Positions 1-8,847 of a stretch of DNA of 64,000 nucleotides are shown piece after piece. Below the pieces are notes generated by a model. The model did no database searches. It was not told the DNA's origin and saw only the letters and a program-made list of their open reading frames with translations. The DNA lies in assembly GCF_001742225.1 (NCBI RefSeq), contig NZ_CP017075.1:3688001-3752000 (forward strand), given 5' to 3'. A program made the position numbers and the translations under genes. Source of the stretch: Novosphingobium resinovorum (GTDB lineage Bacteria > Pseudomonadota > Alphaproteobacteria > Sphingomonadales > Sphingomonadaceae). The stretch's first letter is position 1. Each line of letters opens with the position of its first letter.

Positions 1-1147
1 TGGACATGGCGCCGATCTGCGGCACCGTCTGGTGGCTTTCGTCGACGAAGAGCAGGGCGTTATCCGGCAGGTACTCGAACAGGGTCGGCGGCGGCTCGCC
101 GGGGATGCGCCCGGTCAGGAAGCGGCTGTAGTTCTCGATTCCGTTGCACGATCCGGTGGCGGCGATCATTTCAAGGTCGAAGTTGGTGCGCTGTTCAAGC
201 CGCTGGGCTTCCAGCAGCTTGCCCTCGGCCTCCAGTTCCTTGAGCCGCTCGGTCAGCTCGAAGCGGATCGCCTCGCTCGCCTGCCGCATCGTCGGCCCGG
301 GCGTGACGTAGTGTGAGTTCGCATAGACGCGCACCTTTTCCAGCACCGCGCCCTTCTTGCCGGTGAGGGGATCGAATTCGGCGATCTCCTCGATCTCGTC
401 GCCGAAGAAGCTGATGCGCCAGGCCACGTCTTCCAGATGGCTGGGGAACAGCTCCAGATTGTCCCCGCGCACGCGGAAGTTGCCGCGCGCAAACGCCACG
501 TCGTTGCGCTTGTACTGCAGGGCGACGAGCTTGCGGATGATCTCGGTCTGGTCCTGCGCCTTGCCGGTGACGAGGTCGAAGATCATCGCCGAGTACGTCT
601 CGACCGAACCGATGCCATAGAGGCACGACACCGAGGCGACGATGATGACGTCGTCGCGCTCCAGCAGCGCGCGGGTGGCCGAGTGGCGCATCCGGTCGAT
701 CGCCTCGTTCACCGAGCTTTCCTTCTCGATGTAGGTGTCCGACCGGGGCACGTAGGCCTCGGGCTGGTAGTAGTCGTAGTAGGAGACGAAATATTCGACC
801 GCGTTGTCCGGGAAGAAGTCCTTGAACTCGCCGTAGAGCTGGGCCGCTAGGATCTTGTTGGGGGCGAGGATCAGCGCGGGACGCTGCAGTTCCTCGATCA
901 CCTTGGCCATCGTGAAGGTCTTGCCCGAGCCGGTGACGCCCAGCAGCACCTGCGTCTTCTCGCCGTCGGCCGCGCTGGCGACGAGTTCGGCGATGGCGGT
1001 CGGCTGGTCGCCCGCCGGGGCATAGTCCGAGACGATCTTGAACGGCTTGCCCGGCATCGATTTCTCGGGCCGCTGCGGTTTGTGGGGGACGAAGTTCTCC
1101 GAAGTATCGGGTTCTTCGAGGCCGCGCCGGATGATGATCTCTGCCAT
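1..1147 (-). CDS. uvrB: UvrABC excinuclease subunit B, partial (C-terminus beyond left edge)
   Basis: UvrB is the DNA-damage-verification helicase of nucleotide excision repair; it is loaded by UvrA and recruits UvrC. The first 382 codons are present, of about 700 usual for the family. The frame starts at the ATG at 1147 ([13 protein letters not shown]) and shows the Walker A motif GVTGSGKTF, the beta-hairpin region [12 protein letters not shown] that clamps the strand, and the DESH Walker B box near the left edge. The helicase C-terminal half and the UvrC-interaction domain lie outside the window. It is divergent from the lipoprotein gene at 1249, with about 100 bp between them. Identification is firm. 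Confidence 0.97.
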   Translation of the reverse strand, partial: MAEIIIRRGLEEPDTSENFVPHKPQRPEKSMPGKPFKIVSDYAPAGDQPTAIAELVASAADGEKTQVLLGVTGSGKTFTMAKVIEELQRPALILAPNKILAAQLYGEFKDFFPDNAVEYFVSYYDYYQPEAYVPRSDTYIEKESSVNEAIDRMRHSATRALLERDDVIIVASVSCLYGIGSVETYSAMIFDLVTGKAQDQTEIIRKLVALQYKRNDVAFARGNFRVRGDNLELFPSHLEDVAWRISFFGDEIEEIAEFDPLTGKKGAVLEKVRVYANSHYVTPGPTMRQASEAIRFELTERLKELEAEGKLLEAQRLEQRTNFDLEMIAATGSCNGIENYSRFLTGRIPGEPPPTLFEYLPDNALLFVDESHQTVPQIGAMS

Positions 1148-1248
1148 GGCGGAACATATGGGGTATATCCGTTCCCGCGGCAACAGGGCGTTGGCGTTGG
1201 GGCAGGGCGGTGATAGCCCTCGGTCCATCTCAGGGAGAGGAGAAGGCC

Positions 1249-1818
1249 ATGAAGGGCAGGATCATGATCGCGGCGCTGAGCATGATGACGGGCGCGCTGG
1301 TTCTGGGCGGCTGCGGATCGAAGGACGACGGCGAGCAAGCCGGGAGCGGCGGTGCACCGAAGTCGGCGGAGGAGGTGAAGCACGAGGCGGCCAAGCTCGA
1401 TACTCCGCAGCCGGGCCAGTATCGGCAGACGGTGGAGATCACCCGTCTCGAAGTGCCGGGCATGCCGAAGGAAGCCGCCGAACAGATGAAGTCGATGATG
1501 GCGGCGAAGCAGGAAAGCACCATCTGCCTGACCAGGGCGGACGCCGAAAAAGGCTATCGCGACATGTTCAGGGGTGTGGGCAAGGGGAACGAGTGCTCCT
1601 ATTCGAAGTTCGACGTTGATGGCGGCAGGCTTGATGCCCAGATGGATTGCCAGTCCGCCGGTGATGGCAAATCGACGATGACGCTTAATGGCACGGTCAG
1701 GCGCGATGGTTCAGATGTCACGGTCGACATGGATACCACCGGCGGACCTGCGCCCACGGGTTCAATGAAGATGACGATGCACTTGACCACCACTCGCCTC
1801 GGCGACTGCAAGACATGA
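1249..1818 (+). CDS. DUF3617-type lipoprotein
   Basis: A 189-aa exported lipoprotein. The N-terminus [13 protein letters not shown] is followed by a hydrophobic stretch and a lipobox ending VLGGC, which puts the lipid-anchored Cys near residue 20. A Gly/Ser/Asp-rich linker follows, then a domain with the DUF3617 pattern: [10 protein letters not shown] at the start, a central CLT, and a later Cys that could form a disulfide. The ATG at 1249 was chosen because GGAGAGGAGAAGG lies just upstream and because it gives a clean signal peptide; upstream in-frame starts do not. Function is unknown for the family, which is common in sphingomonads. The next gene begins 21 bp downstream. Confidence 0.8.
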   Translation: MKGRIMIAALSMMTGALVLGGCGSKDDGEQAGSGGAPKSAEEVKHEAAKLDTPQPGQYRQTVEITRLEVPGMPKEAAEQMKSMMAAKQESTICLTRADAEKGYRDMFRGVGKGNECSYSKFDVDGGRLDAQMDCQSAGDGKSTMTLNGTVRRDGSDVTVDMDTTGGPAPTGSMKMTMHLTTTRLGDCKT

Positions 1819-1839
1819 TGGGGTAACGCGAAGAGAGCG

Positions 1840-2616
1840 ATGGATCCGCTGAACGAGGAACAGGAACGCTTCGCGGGATCCCTGCGCGCCGCGATCGCGC
1901 GGCGCGCCGCCTTCGCGCGCGAGCAGCACCCCGAGGGGGTCGGCAAGCCGCCGCTCGAGCTGCTGTGGGCGGAACTGCGCTCGCTCTATCGGGGCGGCCA
2001 CAAGGTGCGGTTCACGGGGCAGCGGGTGCAGCCGGCAGTCAGCCCGATGCCGGTCATGCTGCTGCCCGGCTTCGGCGCGCATCCCAAGCGGATGAAGCCG
2101 ATGGCCGACGCGCTCTCCGCCGCGGGGCACCATGTTCACCAGTGGGGCCTGGGCCTCAACCTCGGGCCGAACGAGCGCAATTTCTCCTACCTCATGCGCC
2201 GGGTGGCGATCATAGCGCGGGAGAACTGGCACCCGGTGGCGTTGGTCGGCTGGTCGCTCGGCGGCCTCTTCGCGCGCGAGATCGCCCGGCGCGAGCCGCA
2301 TCTGGTGGCCAAGGTCATCACCATGGGCACGCCGTTCTCGGGCGATCCGCGGGCCAACAATGCGTGGAAGGCCTATCAGGTGGTGACCGGCCATTCGGTG
2401 GACAGCCCGCCGATCGACTGCGATTTCTCGGAGAAGCCCGCCGTGCCGACGATCGCGCTGTGGAGCCCGCGCGACGGCATCATCCAGCCCCGCGCCGCCG
2501 CCGGCTGGCCGCACGAGCGCGACCGCGCGGTGGCGATCCGCTGCAGTCACCTCGACTTTTCGAGTTCGCCCAAGGTAGTGGCCGAAGTCCTGCGGCAACT
2601 GGATGTGCGGGAGTAA
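1840..2616 (+). CDS. alpha/beta hydrolase (esterase/lipase-like)
   Basis: A 258-aa protein with no signal peptide. The nucleophile elbow is visible as GWSLGG (about residues 137-142), preceded by the oxyanion-loop strand VMLLPGFGAHP. A later Asp (SPRDGIIQP) and a His (CSHLDFSS) are in the right order for a Ser-Asp-His triad. The overall pattern resembles PGAP1/lipase-class cytoplasmic esterases. A GAAGAGAG ribosome site sits about 6 bp before the ATG. It may be co-transcribed with the lipoprotein 21 bp upstream. The substrate cannot be inferred. Confidence 0.85.
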   Translation: MDPLNEEQERFAGSLRAAIARRAAFAREQHPEGVGKPPLELLWAELRSLYRGGHKVRFTGQRVQPAVSPMPVMLLPGFGAHPKRMKPMADALSAAGHHVHQWGLGLNLGPNERNFSYLMRRVAIIARENWHPVALVGWSLGGLFAREIARREPHLVAKVITMGTPFSGDPRANNAWKAYQVVTGHSVDSPPIDCDFSEKPAVPTIALWSPRDGIIQPRAAAGWPHERDRAVAIRCSHLDFSSSPKVVAEVLRQLDVRE

Positions 2617-2645
2617 GGGGCTATCTGCCGTTTCATAACCAGACC

Positions 2646-2775
2646 GTCATCCCGGCATAGGCCGGGACCGCTCTCGTTCTGTCGCGACATCTCGGCTAGG
2701 CTGGGAAAAAGCTGCCGCAACTCTGCCGAGATTGCATATCATGGTCATAGCGGTCCCAGCCTTCGCTGGGATGAC
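2646..2775. repeat. inverted REP-like pair, GTCATCCCGGC...GCTGGGATGAC
   Basis: Two copies of a short palindromic unit face each other: 2646-2672 (GTCATCCCGGCATAGG...) and 2749-2775 (AGCGGTCCCAGCC...GGGATGAC). Each can form a hairpin by itself, and the two arms also pair with each other. This is a typical alphaproteobacterial intergenic palindrome and may protect the 3' end of the hydrolase message or end transcription. Confidence 0.7.
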
Positions 2776-2854
2776 GACGGTGTTTGAATGACGGATTTGA
2801 GTGGGAAGCGGTAAGTCCGCTTTCGGCTAATCTCGGGCAAAATACCGTCAAAAA

Positions 2855-3370
2855 TTAAGGTGGCGAAGTCTGTAGCCAAGCAACCGCAAGCAAGGGCTCG
2901 CACTCGCCCTGCTCCAATTCGACGATAAAGTCGGGACCCTCCCTTTCTCCGATCCGCGTCGGATCAAATCGCTGAACGATCCTCAACCGATAAGGCCCCG
3001 GCTCAAGCTTCACATGCGCATCAGCTTCATGTTTGCTTGGTAGCGTCTCATCGTCAAATTGCGCTGCCATCGTGAGCGCCGTATATGATGCAAAATACAA
3101 TCCATCGCCGGAAGATTTTACGCCTCCGGTTATTTCACGAAACCCCGGTTCTGTCGTAAATCCGCGTCGAACCTCAATAGAGTAGTCGTCGCCACCGTCT
3201 CCGCAGTCCCACACGAGGATTTTTTTCTGCTGCATCTGCTCCTCGAAGTGGGAGATTATATCGTCGTAACTCCAGTCCTCCGAAACGAACGCCGGATACG
3301 CCTGTGTATCAACAAGCCCGAGCAGGCCCGAGGCGTCAATGATACGGATTTGCTGAACTTCATACACCAT
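2855..3370 (-). CDS. hypothetical protein, lower-GC orphan beside the IS91-type element
   Basis: A 171-aa soluble, acidic protein, which I do not recognise. It has no signal peptide or membrane segment. The middle contains YFASYTALTMAAQFDDETLP followed by LEPGPYRLRIVQRFDP, a beta-rich pattern I associate loosely with small orphan or immunity-like proteins; that association is a guess. Base composition is visibly less GC-rich than its neighbours, and it sits between a core gene and a transposase, so recent acquisition is likely. The start at 3370 follows GGCAGGAGGCGC on the minus strand, a good ribosome site. No partner toxin is visible next to it. Confidence 0.65.
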   Translation of the reverse strand: MVYEVQQIRIIDASGLLGLVDTQAYPAFVSEDWSYDDIISHFEEQMQQKKILVWDCGDGGDDYSIEVRRGFTTEPGFREITGGVKSSGDGLYFASYTALTMAAQFDDETLPSKHEADAHVKLEPGPYRLRIVQRFDPTRIGEREGPDFIVELEQGECEPLLAVAWLQTSPP

Positions 3371-3738
3371 GCGCGCCTCCTGCCTCTCCCAATCTTATGT
3401 CTGCATTAGGGATGTGGCAATTACAGCAGAAGCGTCCGCTATGGTGAAGGGTTTCGGGCGCTTGCGTACGAAAGCCTCCCATGCAGGAACCCGCGTGCCC
3501 GGTAGAGTGGGCTATGGGGATTTGCGCTTTCGTGTGGTGTGGCGGGGTGAAGTGCGCGCTTTGATGGAGGCACGACAGCAGCGCAGCGGTCGGTGTCTGG
3601 ATGCGCCGGAGATGTGTTTGCCAGGCTGTCGATGTTGATGCCAGGAGCGGACGTGGGCGCGGCGCGTGCCGGGGGCAAGTCGGCCCTTTGACCATCGCGC
3701 GCTTTGCGTGGCCATCGCGGCAGGCGGATCATGCCGGG
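3371..3738. other. non-coding left flank of the IS91-type element
   Basis: A 368-bp stretch between the orphan gene and the transposase 3' end. Open frames in it lack ribosome sites and family resemblance. It contains the segment CCATGCAGGAACCCGCG (3479-3495), an inverted match to a segment beyond the integrase end of the element (5950-5966). It therefore may contain the left terminus of the mobile element. Confidence 0.5.
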
Positions 3739-4932
3739 TCATGCGATGCGCTCCCGGATCGGCGGGGTTGGCTTGGGCGGTGCGCGGGGCTGGCTCCAGC
3801 GTGGGAAGTTTTCAATGACGATCATGCGCCCGCCGCAGCACGGGCATGGCGCGCAGGTGCCGGGCTCGGCTTCGGGCTCTGGCACCTGCGTCTCCGGTGT
3901 GACGGCAAGCAGGCGGCGGGCGAGCGCGAGATTGTCGTGGCGCGCGGCGCTGGCGAGCAGGCCGTAATGGCGGATGCGGTGGAAGCCGCGTGGCAGGACG
4001 TGGAGCAGGAAGCGGCGGATGAACTCGTCGGCGGTGAGCGTCATGGCACGCTGGCGTTCGGGTCCATCGCGGCGGTAATCCTTGTAGCGCAAGGTCACGC
4101 CGTTTTCGTCGAAGGCGATCAGGCGCCGGTTCGAGATGGCGACGCGGTGGGTATAGCGCGACAGGTAAGCGAGCACCGCTTCGGGGCCGGCAAAGGGCGG
4201 TTTGGCATAGACCACCCAGCGCTTCTTACGCGCCGGGGCAAGGTGGCGCTGGAAGGCCCGCCGCTTTGTCAGATCGGTCAGGGAGCCGAAGAAGGCGAGC
4301 TTGCCGGCATCGTGCAGCGCGTTCAGCCGGGCGAGGAAGAGCTGGCGGAACAGCGCACCCAGAACGCGCACGGGCAGGAGGAAGGCCGGACGCGAGGATA
4401 TCCAGCGACTTGCATCGGGCGCGATACCGCCGCCCGGCACGATCATGTGAACATGCGGATGGTGAGTCATTGCCGACCCCCAGGTATGCAGCACGGCGGT
4501 GATCCCGATCCGGGCGCCCAGATGGCGGGGATCGGCGGCGATGGTCAGCATCGTCTGCGCGGCCGCCTTGAACAGCACGTCGTAGAGCAGAGCCTTGTTC
4601 TGGAATGCGATGTCCGCGACCTCGGCGGGCAGCGTGAAGACAACGTGGAAATAGCCGACGGGAAGCAGGTCGGCCTCCCGTTCGGCCAGCCAGGTGCGTG
4701 CCGCGGCGCCCTGGCATTTTGGGCAATGCCGGTTGCGACAGCTGTTGTAGGCGACCCGCCAGTGTCCGCAGTCCTCACAGGCCTCGACGTGACCGCCCAA
4801 GGCCGCGGTGCGGCAGGTCTCGATCGCGGACATCACCTTGAGCTGGGTAAGGCTCAGGTGCCCGGCATGGGCCGCCCGGTAGGCTGGTCCTGCAGAACGG
4901 AAGATGTCCGCGACCTCGAGGTCGGCGCGCAC
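3739..4932 (-). CDS. IS91-family HUH (rolling-circle) transposase
   Basis: A 397-aa transposase, full length for IS91-like enzymes. The N-terminal zinc-binding domain shows CEDCGHW followed by CRNRHCPKCQ. The HUH metal-binding motif is HHPHVHM, and the catalytic tyrosine pair is in YLSRYTHR (Y-x3-Y). A Cys-rich CPCCGGRM motif closes the protein. Such enzymes move DNA by rolling-circle replication from one end of the element. The ATG at 4932 lies 4 bp after the integrase stop, so the two are probably translated together. No frameshift or internal stop is present, so the element may still be active. Confidence 0.93.
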   Translation of the reverse strand: MRADLEVADIFRSAGPAYRAAHAGHLSLTQLKVMSAIETCRTAALGGHVEACEDCGHWRVAYNSCRNRHCPKCQGAAARTWLAEREADLLPVGYFHVVFTLPAEVADIAFQNKALLYDVLFKAAAQTMLTIAADPRHLGARIGITAVLHTWGSAMTHHPHVHMIVPGGGIAPDASRWISSRPAFLLPVRVLGALFRQLFLARLNALHDAGKLAFFGSLTDLTKRRAFQRHLAPARKKRWVVYAKPPFAGPEAVLAYLSRYTHRVAISNRRLIAFDENGVTLRYKDYRRDGPERQRAMTLTADEFIRRFLLHVLPRGFHRIRHYGLLASAARHDNLALARRLLAVTPETQVPEPEAEPGTCAPCPCCGGRMIVIENFPRWSQPRAPPKPTPPIRERIA

Positions 4933-4936
4933 CGGT

Positions 4937-5857
4937 TCAACCGGCGTCGGCCGACCCTGTGGGTGCCTTGCCTTCCATCAGCGCCATCAACTGGTCGAGC
5001 GGGCTCGACACGGCGTGGATCGTGCGGGTCGACACCTTGGTGTAGAGTGCGGTGGTCTCCAGCTTGCTGTGGCCCAGCAGGACCTGGATCACGCGGATAT
5101 CGACATCCTGCTCGAGCAGGTGCGTGGCGAAGGAATGGCGCAGGGTGTGCGGGCTGACGCGCTTGCGGATGCCCGCCACCTCGGCCGCCTCCTGAACCGC
5201 GCGGTGCAGTTGCCGGGTCGAGATGGGGTCGGTGACGTTCTGGCCGGGGAACAGCCAGCCATGCGCAATCAGCACCCCGCGCTTGTGCCCCTCACGCCAC
5301 CACATCCGCAGCAGCTCGAGCAGCTGGGGCGAGAGCATCGCATTGCGATCCTTGCCTCCCTTGCCCTGTTCGACCCGGATCAGCATGCGCGTGCTGTCGA
5401 TGTCGTCGACCTTGAGGTGGGCCACCTCCGACACGCGCAGGCCCGCGCCATAAGCCACGCCCAGCGCCGCCTTGTACTTCATGCCGGGCGCGGACTGCAG
5501 CAGCCGCGCTGCCTCCTCGACGCTCAGCACTTCGGGCAGCCGGGGCACGATGCGGGTGACGACCAGGGCCCGCGCCAGATCGCGTCGCCTGAGCGTGACG
5601 TTATACAGGAAGCGCAAGGCCGACACGGTGCCGTTGATGGTGCTCGGCCTGACCCCGCTCTCATGCTGCATGAGCTGAAAGCGGCGAAGGTCCTCTTCCG
5701 TTGCCGTATCGGGAGGGCGCCCCAGGAAGGCTGCAAGGCGCTTCACATGCCGCACGTAATCCTGCTGGGTGTGGGGACCGAGGCCCCGCATCATCATGTC
5801 GTGCTGCATCCGCTGGCGCAGCGGGCTGATCGGGGCGGTATTGATCGAGACAGTCAT
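4937..5857 (-). CDS. tyrosine recombinase / site-specific integrase of the IS91-type element
   Basis: A 306-aa XerC/D-like recombinase. An N-terminal SAM-like core-binding domain (about residues 10-95) is followed by the catalytic domain. Conserved residues are visible: Arg in GAGLRVSEV, Lys in GKGGKDR, HTLRHSFATH (H-x2-R), His in LLGHSKLETT, and the nucleophile Tyr in TALYTKV. All key residues are intact. It is the first gene of a two-gene unit with the HUH transposase, and its role is presumably resolution or integration of the element. A ribosome site (GAGAGGAA, on the minus strand) precedes the ATG at 5857. Confidence 0.92.
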   Translation of the reverse strand: MTVSINTAPISPLRQRMQHDMMMRGLGPHTQQDYVRHVKRLAAFLGRPPDTATEEDLRRFQLMQHESGVRPSTINGTVSALRFLYNVTLRRRDLARALVVTRIVPRLPEVLSVEEAARLLQSAPGMKYKAALGVAYGAGLRVSEVAHLKVDDIDSTRMLIRVEQGKGGKDRNAMLSPQLLELLRMWWREGHKRGVLIAHGWLFPGQNVTDPISTRQLHRAVQEAAEVAGIRKRVSPHTLRHSFATHLLEQDVDIRVIQVLLGHSKLETTALYTKVSTRTIHAVSSPLDQLMALMEGKAPTGSADAG

Positions 5858-6049
5858 GGCAAGTTCCTCTCCGTTGAAGAACTGCCAGTCTCGCCCCGCT
5901 AAAGGCCTACATATAACACGCTACAATGCACCATGCGCCCTCCCGCGAAGCGGGTTCGTGCATGGGGCGCTTGCCGAAGGTCGGCTTTCCTACACAACGG
6001 GCACTCCGATACACTGCGCTCATGACCGTCCGTCGCTCAACTCCCACCA

Positions 6050-6181
6050 CAAGGTTACACCGCAAGGTGACACCTCACTCGCACAAGGTGACACATCGCA
6101 CGCAAAATGTGTCACCTTGCGGCTCTAAGGTGACACCTTTTCTCTCTGGACCGTGTCAACCGTGTAAACCCTGTTACCTTG
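6050..6181 (+). repeat. AAGGTGACAC array, copy A
   Basis: A 132-bp non-coding array of the 10-mer AAGGTGACAC. Forward copies are at 6051 (with T in place of G), 6064, 6085 and 6127, an inverted copy is at 6109-6118, and the array closes with CTGTTACCTT (6171-6180). The last part reads GGAC-CGTGTCAACCGTGTAAACC (6149-6170), a near-tandem 9-mer. Head and tail match those of copy B at 19634-19804 in reverse orientation. It lies between the IS91-type element and the comM stop codon. Confidence 0.85.
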
Positions 6182-6190
6182 CGCGGGCTC

Positions 6191-7699
6191 TCACCCCACC
6201 GGAGCACGGCGGCGATAGCTCAGCGCCTCGGCGAGATGAATGCGGGTGACCTGACCCGCCCCCGCCAGATCGGCGATCGTGCGGCTGGTGCGCAGGATGC
6301 GGGTGTAGCCGCGCGCGGAGAGGCGCATCGTTTCGGCGGCCTGCATCAGCAGGCGGCGTCCGGCCTCGTCCGGGGTGGCGTGGGCTTCCAGCAGGTCGCC
6401 GTCGAGTTCGGCATTGGTGCGCGCCTTGGTGCCGTTCAGTCGCTCCGCCTGAATCTCGCGCGCCTGAGCCACCCGGGCGGCGACCTGCACGCTGCCTTCG
6501 CTTGGTGGCGGGAGGGCGAGATCGACGGCGCGGACGGGATCTACCTCGACGTGAAGATCGATCCGGTCGAGCAGCGGCCCGGAAACCTTGCTCTGGTAAT
6601 CCGCCCCGCAGCGCGGCGCGCGGCTGCAGGCAAGGGCGGGGTCGCCCATGTAGCCGCACCGGCATGGGTTCATCGCCGCGATCAACTGGACTCGTGCGGG
6701 ATACGTGAGATGGGCATTGGCGCGGGCGACGGTGACTTCGCCGCTTTCCAGCGGCTGGCGCAGCGAATCGAGGGCCTGCCGCTGAAATTCGGGCAGTTCG
6801 TCGAGGAACAGGACGCCGAGGTGCGCCATCGAAACTTCACCCGGCCGCACCTTGATCCCGCCACCGGTCAGAGCGGCGATCGAGGCGGAGTGATGCGGCG
6901 CGCGAAACGGCCGGGCACGGCTGATCCGCCCGCCCTCCAGCGTGCCCGCTACCGAGGCGACCATCGATACCTCCAGCGCTTCGGCCGGGGTGAGTTCGGG
7001 CAAGACGCCGGGCAGGCACGATGCGAGCAGCGACTTGCCCGCACCCGGTGGCCCGACCATCAACAGGTTGTGCGCGCCCGCAGCCGCGATCTCTAGTGCG
7101 CGGCGGGCGGTTTCCTGTCCCTTGACCTGCCGGAGATCGGGGCCGCCTGCCCGCGTTTCGACCTCGCCCAGCGGTGGCGTCTGCAGCACTTGGATGCCGC
7201 GCAAGTGGTTGAGCAGGCTGATGAGGTTGGGCGCCGCGACGACCGGCACCCCGCTGGCCCAGCGCGCTTCCGAGCCTTGCGAGGCCGGGCAGATCAGGCC
7301 CTTCTCGTGCTCGCTGGCGTGGATCGCCGCCAGCAATACGCCGGGAGAGGGGATCACCCGGCCATCGAGCGCGAGTTCGCCCACGGCCACGAAATCGCCC
7401 AGTTGCTCGGCATCGACCACGCCCATCGCCGCCAGCAGCGCCAGCGCTACCGGCAGGTCGAAGTGGGAGCCTTCCTTGGGCAGGTCGGCGGGGGAGAGGT
7501 TGACGATGATCCGCTTGGGCGGCAGCGCCAACCCCATCGCGGTGAGCGCCGCGCTTACCCGCTGTGTGCTTTCGCGCACGGCTTTGTCGGGCAGGCCGAC
7601 CAGCGTGAAGCCGGGCATTCCCGGTGCGATCTGGCACTGCACCTCGACGGCACGCGCCTCGAGCCCGAGGTACGCGACGGTCGAGACGATGGCGACCAA
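6191..7699 (-). CDS. comM: YifB/ComM-family Mg-chelatase-like AAA+ ATPase
   Basis: ComM is an AAA+ helicase that promotes branch migration during integration of transformed DNA; homologues occur in most Proteobacteria. The protein is about 502 aa. It has the N-terminal ChlI-type domain (VAIVSTVAYLGLEARAV, then LVGLPDKAVRES), a Walker A motif VGPPGAGKS, Walker B with LFLDELPEF, and a C-terminal Mg_chelatase_C domain (RGYTRILRTSRTIADLAG). I chose TTG at 7699 because family members begin here and AGAAAGG precedes it by 8 bp; an ATG at 7774 adds 25 residues without family support. The repeat array A begins 10 bp after the stop. Confidence 0.93.
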   Translation of the reverse strand: MVAIVSTVAYLGLEARAVEVQCQIAPGMPGFTLVGLPDKAVRESTQRVSAALTAMGLALPPKRIIVNLSPADLPKEGSHFDLPVALALLAAMGVVDAEQLGDFVAVGELALDGRVIPSPGVLLAAIHASEHEKGLICPASQGSEARWASGVPVVAAPNLISLLNHLRGIQVLQTPPLGEVETRAGGPDLRQVKGQETARRALEIAAAGAHNLLMVGPPGAGKSLLASCLPGVLPELTPAEALEVSMVASVAGTLEGGRISRARPFRAPHHSASIAALTGGGIKVRPGEVSMAHLGVLFLDELPEFQRQALDSLRQPLESGEVTVARANAHLTYPARVQLIAAMNPCRCGYMGDPALACSRAPRCGADYQSKVSGPLLDRIDLHVEVDPVRAVDLALPPPSEGSVQVAARVAQAREIQAERLNGTKARTNAELDGDLLEAHATPDEAGRRLLMQAAETMRLSARGYTRILRTSRTIADLAGAGQVTRIHLAEALSYRRRAPVG

Positions 7700-7845
7700 G
7701 GGAAGGGCCTTTCTGCAAGAATTGCGAAGAAGACCTCGTCTAGTAAGGCCCGCTCGCGGCGGCGCCATGTTCAAAAATATACCTTACAGCACTTTAACCG
7801 GACCCGTGAGGAAGAGGGTAAGGGTGTTCCCGGCATAGACTTGTG

Positions 7846-8604
7846 ATGCGCTCGCTTTCCGCAAGTCTTGCTCTGGTCGCCCTTTTCGCCGTGTCCCCCC
7901 TGTCGGCGCAGGTAATCGAGTACGAGACTGTCGACGAGGTCACCGATTCCGTCGTTACCGGGGGCGAGCGCACCCTTTTCACTACCGCGATCGAAGCGCC
8001 TGCGATTCCGCAAGGTCCGGCCTACGGTCCGTTCCGCGTGCTGGACGAGGGCCGGGCGGCGCTGGTCGATGTCACCGACGCGCGCACGCCCGGGCAGTTC
8101 ACCGCGATGCTGCGCGACCATCCCGGAATTGCCACGATCGAGATGATCGACTGCCCCGGCACCGAAGACGACCTCGCCAACCTGCAGGTCGGCCAGATGA
8201 TTCGCCGCAGCGGCATCGTCACCCATGTTCCGGCGGGAGGGTCGGTGCGTTCGGGCGGGGTAGAACTGTTCCTGGCGGGCGCACGGCGCTACGCCGATCC
8301 GGGCTCCGAGTTCGCGGTGCATTCCTGGCAGGACGACACCGGGCTCGAGCCCTCGGACTATGCCGCCAATGCCCCCGAGAATCGCCGCTACATCGACTAC
8401 TACCGCGCCATGGGCATGAATGCGGCCGAGGCGCAGGCGTTCTATGCCATGACCAATTCGGTGCCCTTCGCTTCGGCGCGCTGGCTCGATGCGGGAGAGA
8501 TGAGTGCATGGGTGCAACTCGACGAGGTGAAAGTGGACGTGAGCCCGCGTTTTCAGTTCGTCCAGCTTGCGGCTGTTGTTGACTCAATCCCGTCGTTCCA
8601 GTAA
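7846..8604 (+). CDS. secreted ClpP/crotonase-like protein (COG3904 type)
   Basis: A 252-aa protein with a cleavable signal peptide ([22 protein letters not shown]). The body resembles predicted periplasmic proteins with a ClpP-like fold: the segment [12 protein letters not shown] has a Ser followed by Gly-Gly where the ClpP nucleophile sits, then LAGARRY and EFAVHSW with a possible active His. No substrate is known. The ATG at 7846 is used; a GTG one codon upstream is equally open. It stands alone between the divergent comM and rpmH, 68 bp before rpmH. Confidence 0.7.
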   Translation: MRSLSASLALVALFAVSPLSAQVIEYETVDEVTDSVVTGGERTLFTTAIEAPAIPQGPAYGPFRVLDEGRAALVDVTDARTPGQFTAMLRDHPGIATIEMIDCPGTEDDLANLQVGQMIRRSGIVTHVPAGGSVRSGGVELFLAGARRYADPGSEFAVHSWQDDTGLEPSDYAANAPENRRYIDYYRAMGMNAAEAQAFYAMTNSVPFASARWLDAGEMSAWVQLDEVKVDVSPRFQFVQLAAVVDSIPSFQ

Positions 8605-8672
8605 CGGCGGCCAACGATTTCCATGGTCGTCCGGTTTGGGCGGCCCTTTTTGTTAGATTTTCGAGGACTGAC

Positions 8673-8807
8673 ATGAAGCGCACTTTCCAGCCGAGCAACC
8701 TTGTTCGCGCCCGTCGTCACGGCTTCCGTGCCCGCACCGCGACCGTCGGTGGCCGCAAGGTTCTGCGCGCGCGTCGCGCTCGCGGCCGCGCCAAGCTCTC
8801 GGCCTAA
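8673..8807 (+). CDS. rpmH: 50S ribosomal protein L34
   Basis: A 44-aa, very basic protein beginning [19 protein letters not shown] and ending in an Arg/Lys-rich tail, which is diagnostic for L34. L34 is part of the large ribosomal subunit. A GAGGAC ribosome site lies 8 bp upstream. It heads the conserved rpmH-rnpA-yidD-yidC cluster. A strong hairpin with a T-rich tail follows, before rnpA. Confidence 0.98.
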   Translation: MKRTFQPSNLVRARRHGFRARTATVGGRKVLRARRARGRAKLSA

Positions 8808-8847
8808 TCCGCCGGGATCGGCAGGGGCGCAAAGCTCCTGCCATAAG

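Larger units (their letters stand above)
3430..5970 (-). mobile_element. IS91-family element with integrase plus HUH transposase (approximate limits)
   Basis: The element consists of a tyrosine recombinase gene followed by an IS91-type transposase gene, both on the minus strand and 4 bp apart. Two-gene IS91-like elements with an upstream integrase are known in Proteobacteria. The limits given are approximate: they include an imperfect 17-bp inverted match (3478-3494 against 5950-5966, one mismatch) lying outside both genes. True IS91 ends are not long inverted repeats, so the exact terminus and target tetranucleotide were not resolved. Confidence 0.6.

Noticed and set aside
3601..5157. Long plus-strand frame across the transposase
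   Set aside because: The minus strand encodes an intact IS91 transposase and integrase; the plus frame has no family match.
2855..5857. Defence island
   Set aside because: Only a transposase, an integrase and an orphan gene are present; no restriction, nuclease or effector module can be recognised.
6050..6181. Array A as a CRISPR array or plasmid iteron origin
   Set aside because: Units are only 10 bp with mixed orientation and uneven spacing, there is no replication protein gene nearby, and a matching array lies elsewhere on what looks like a chromosome.
7700..7774. ATG at 7774 as the comM start
   Set aside because: Adds 25 residues not seen in the family; TTG 7699 has a ribosome site and matches the family N-terminus.
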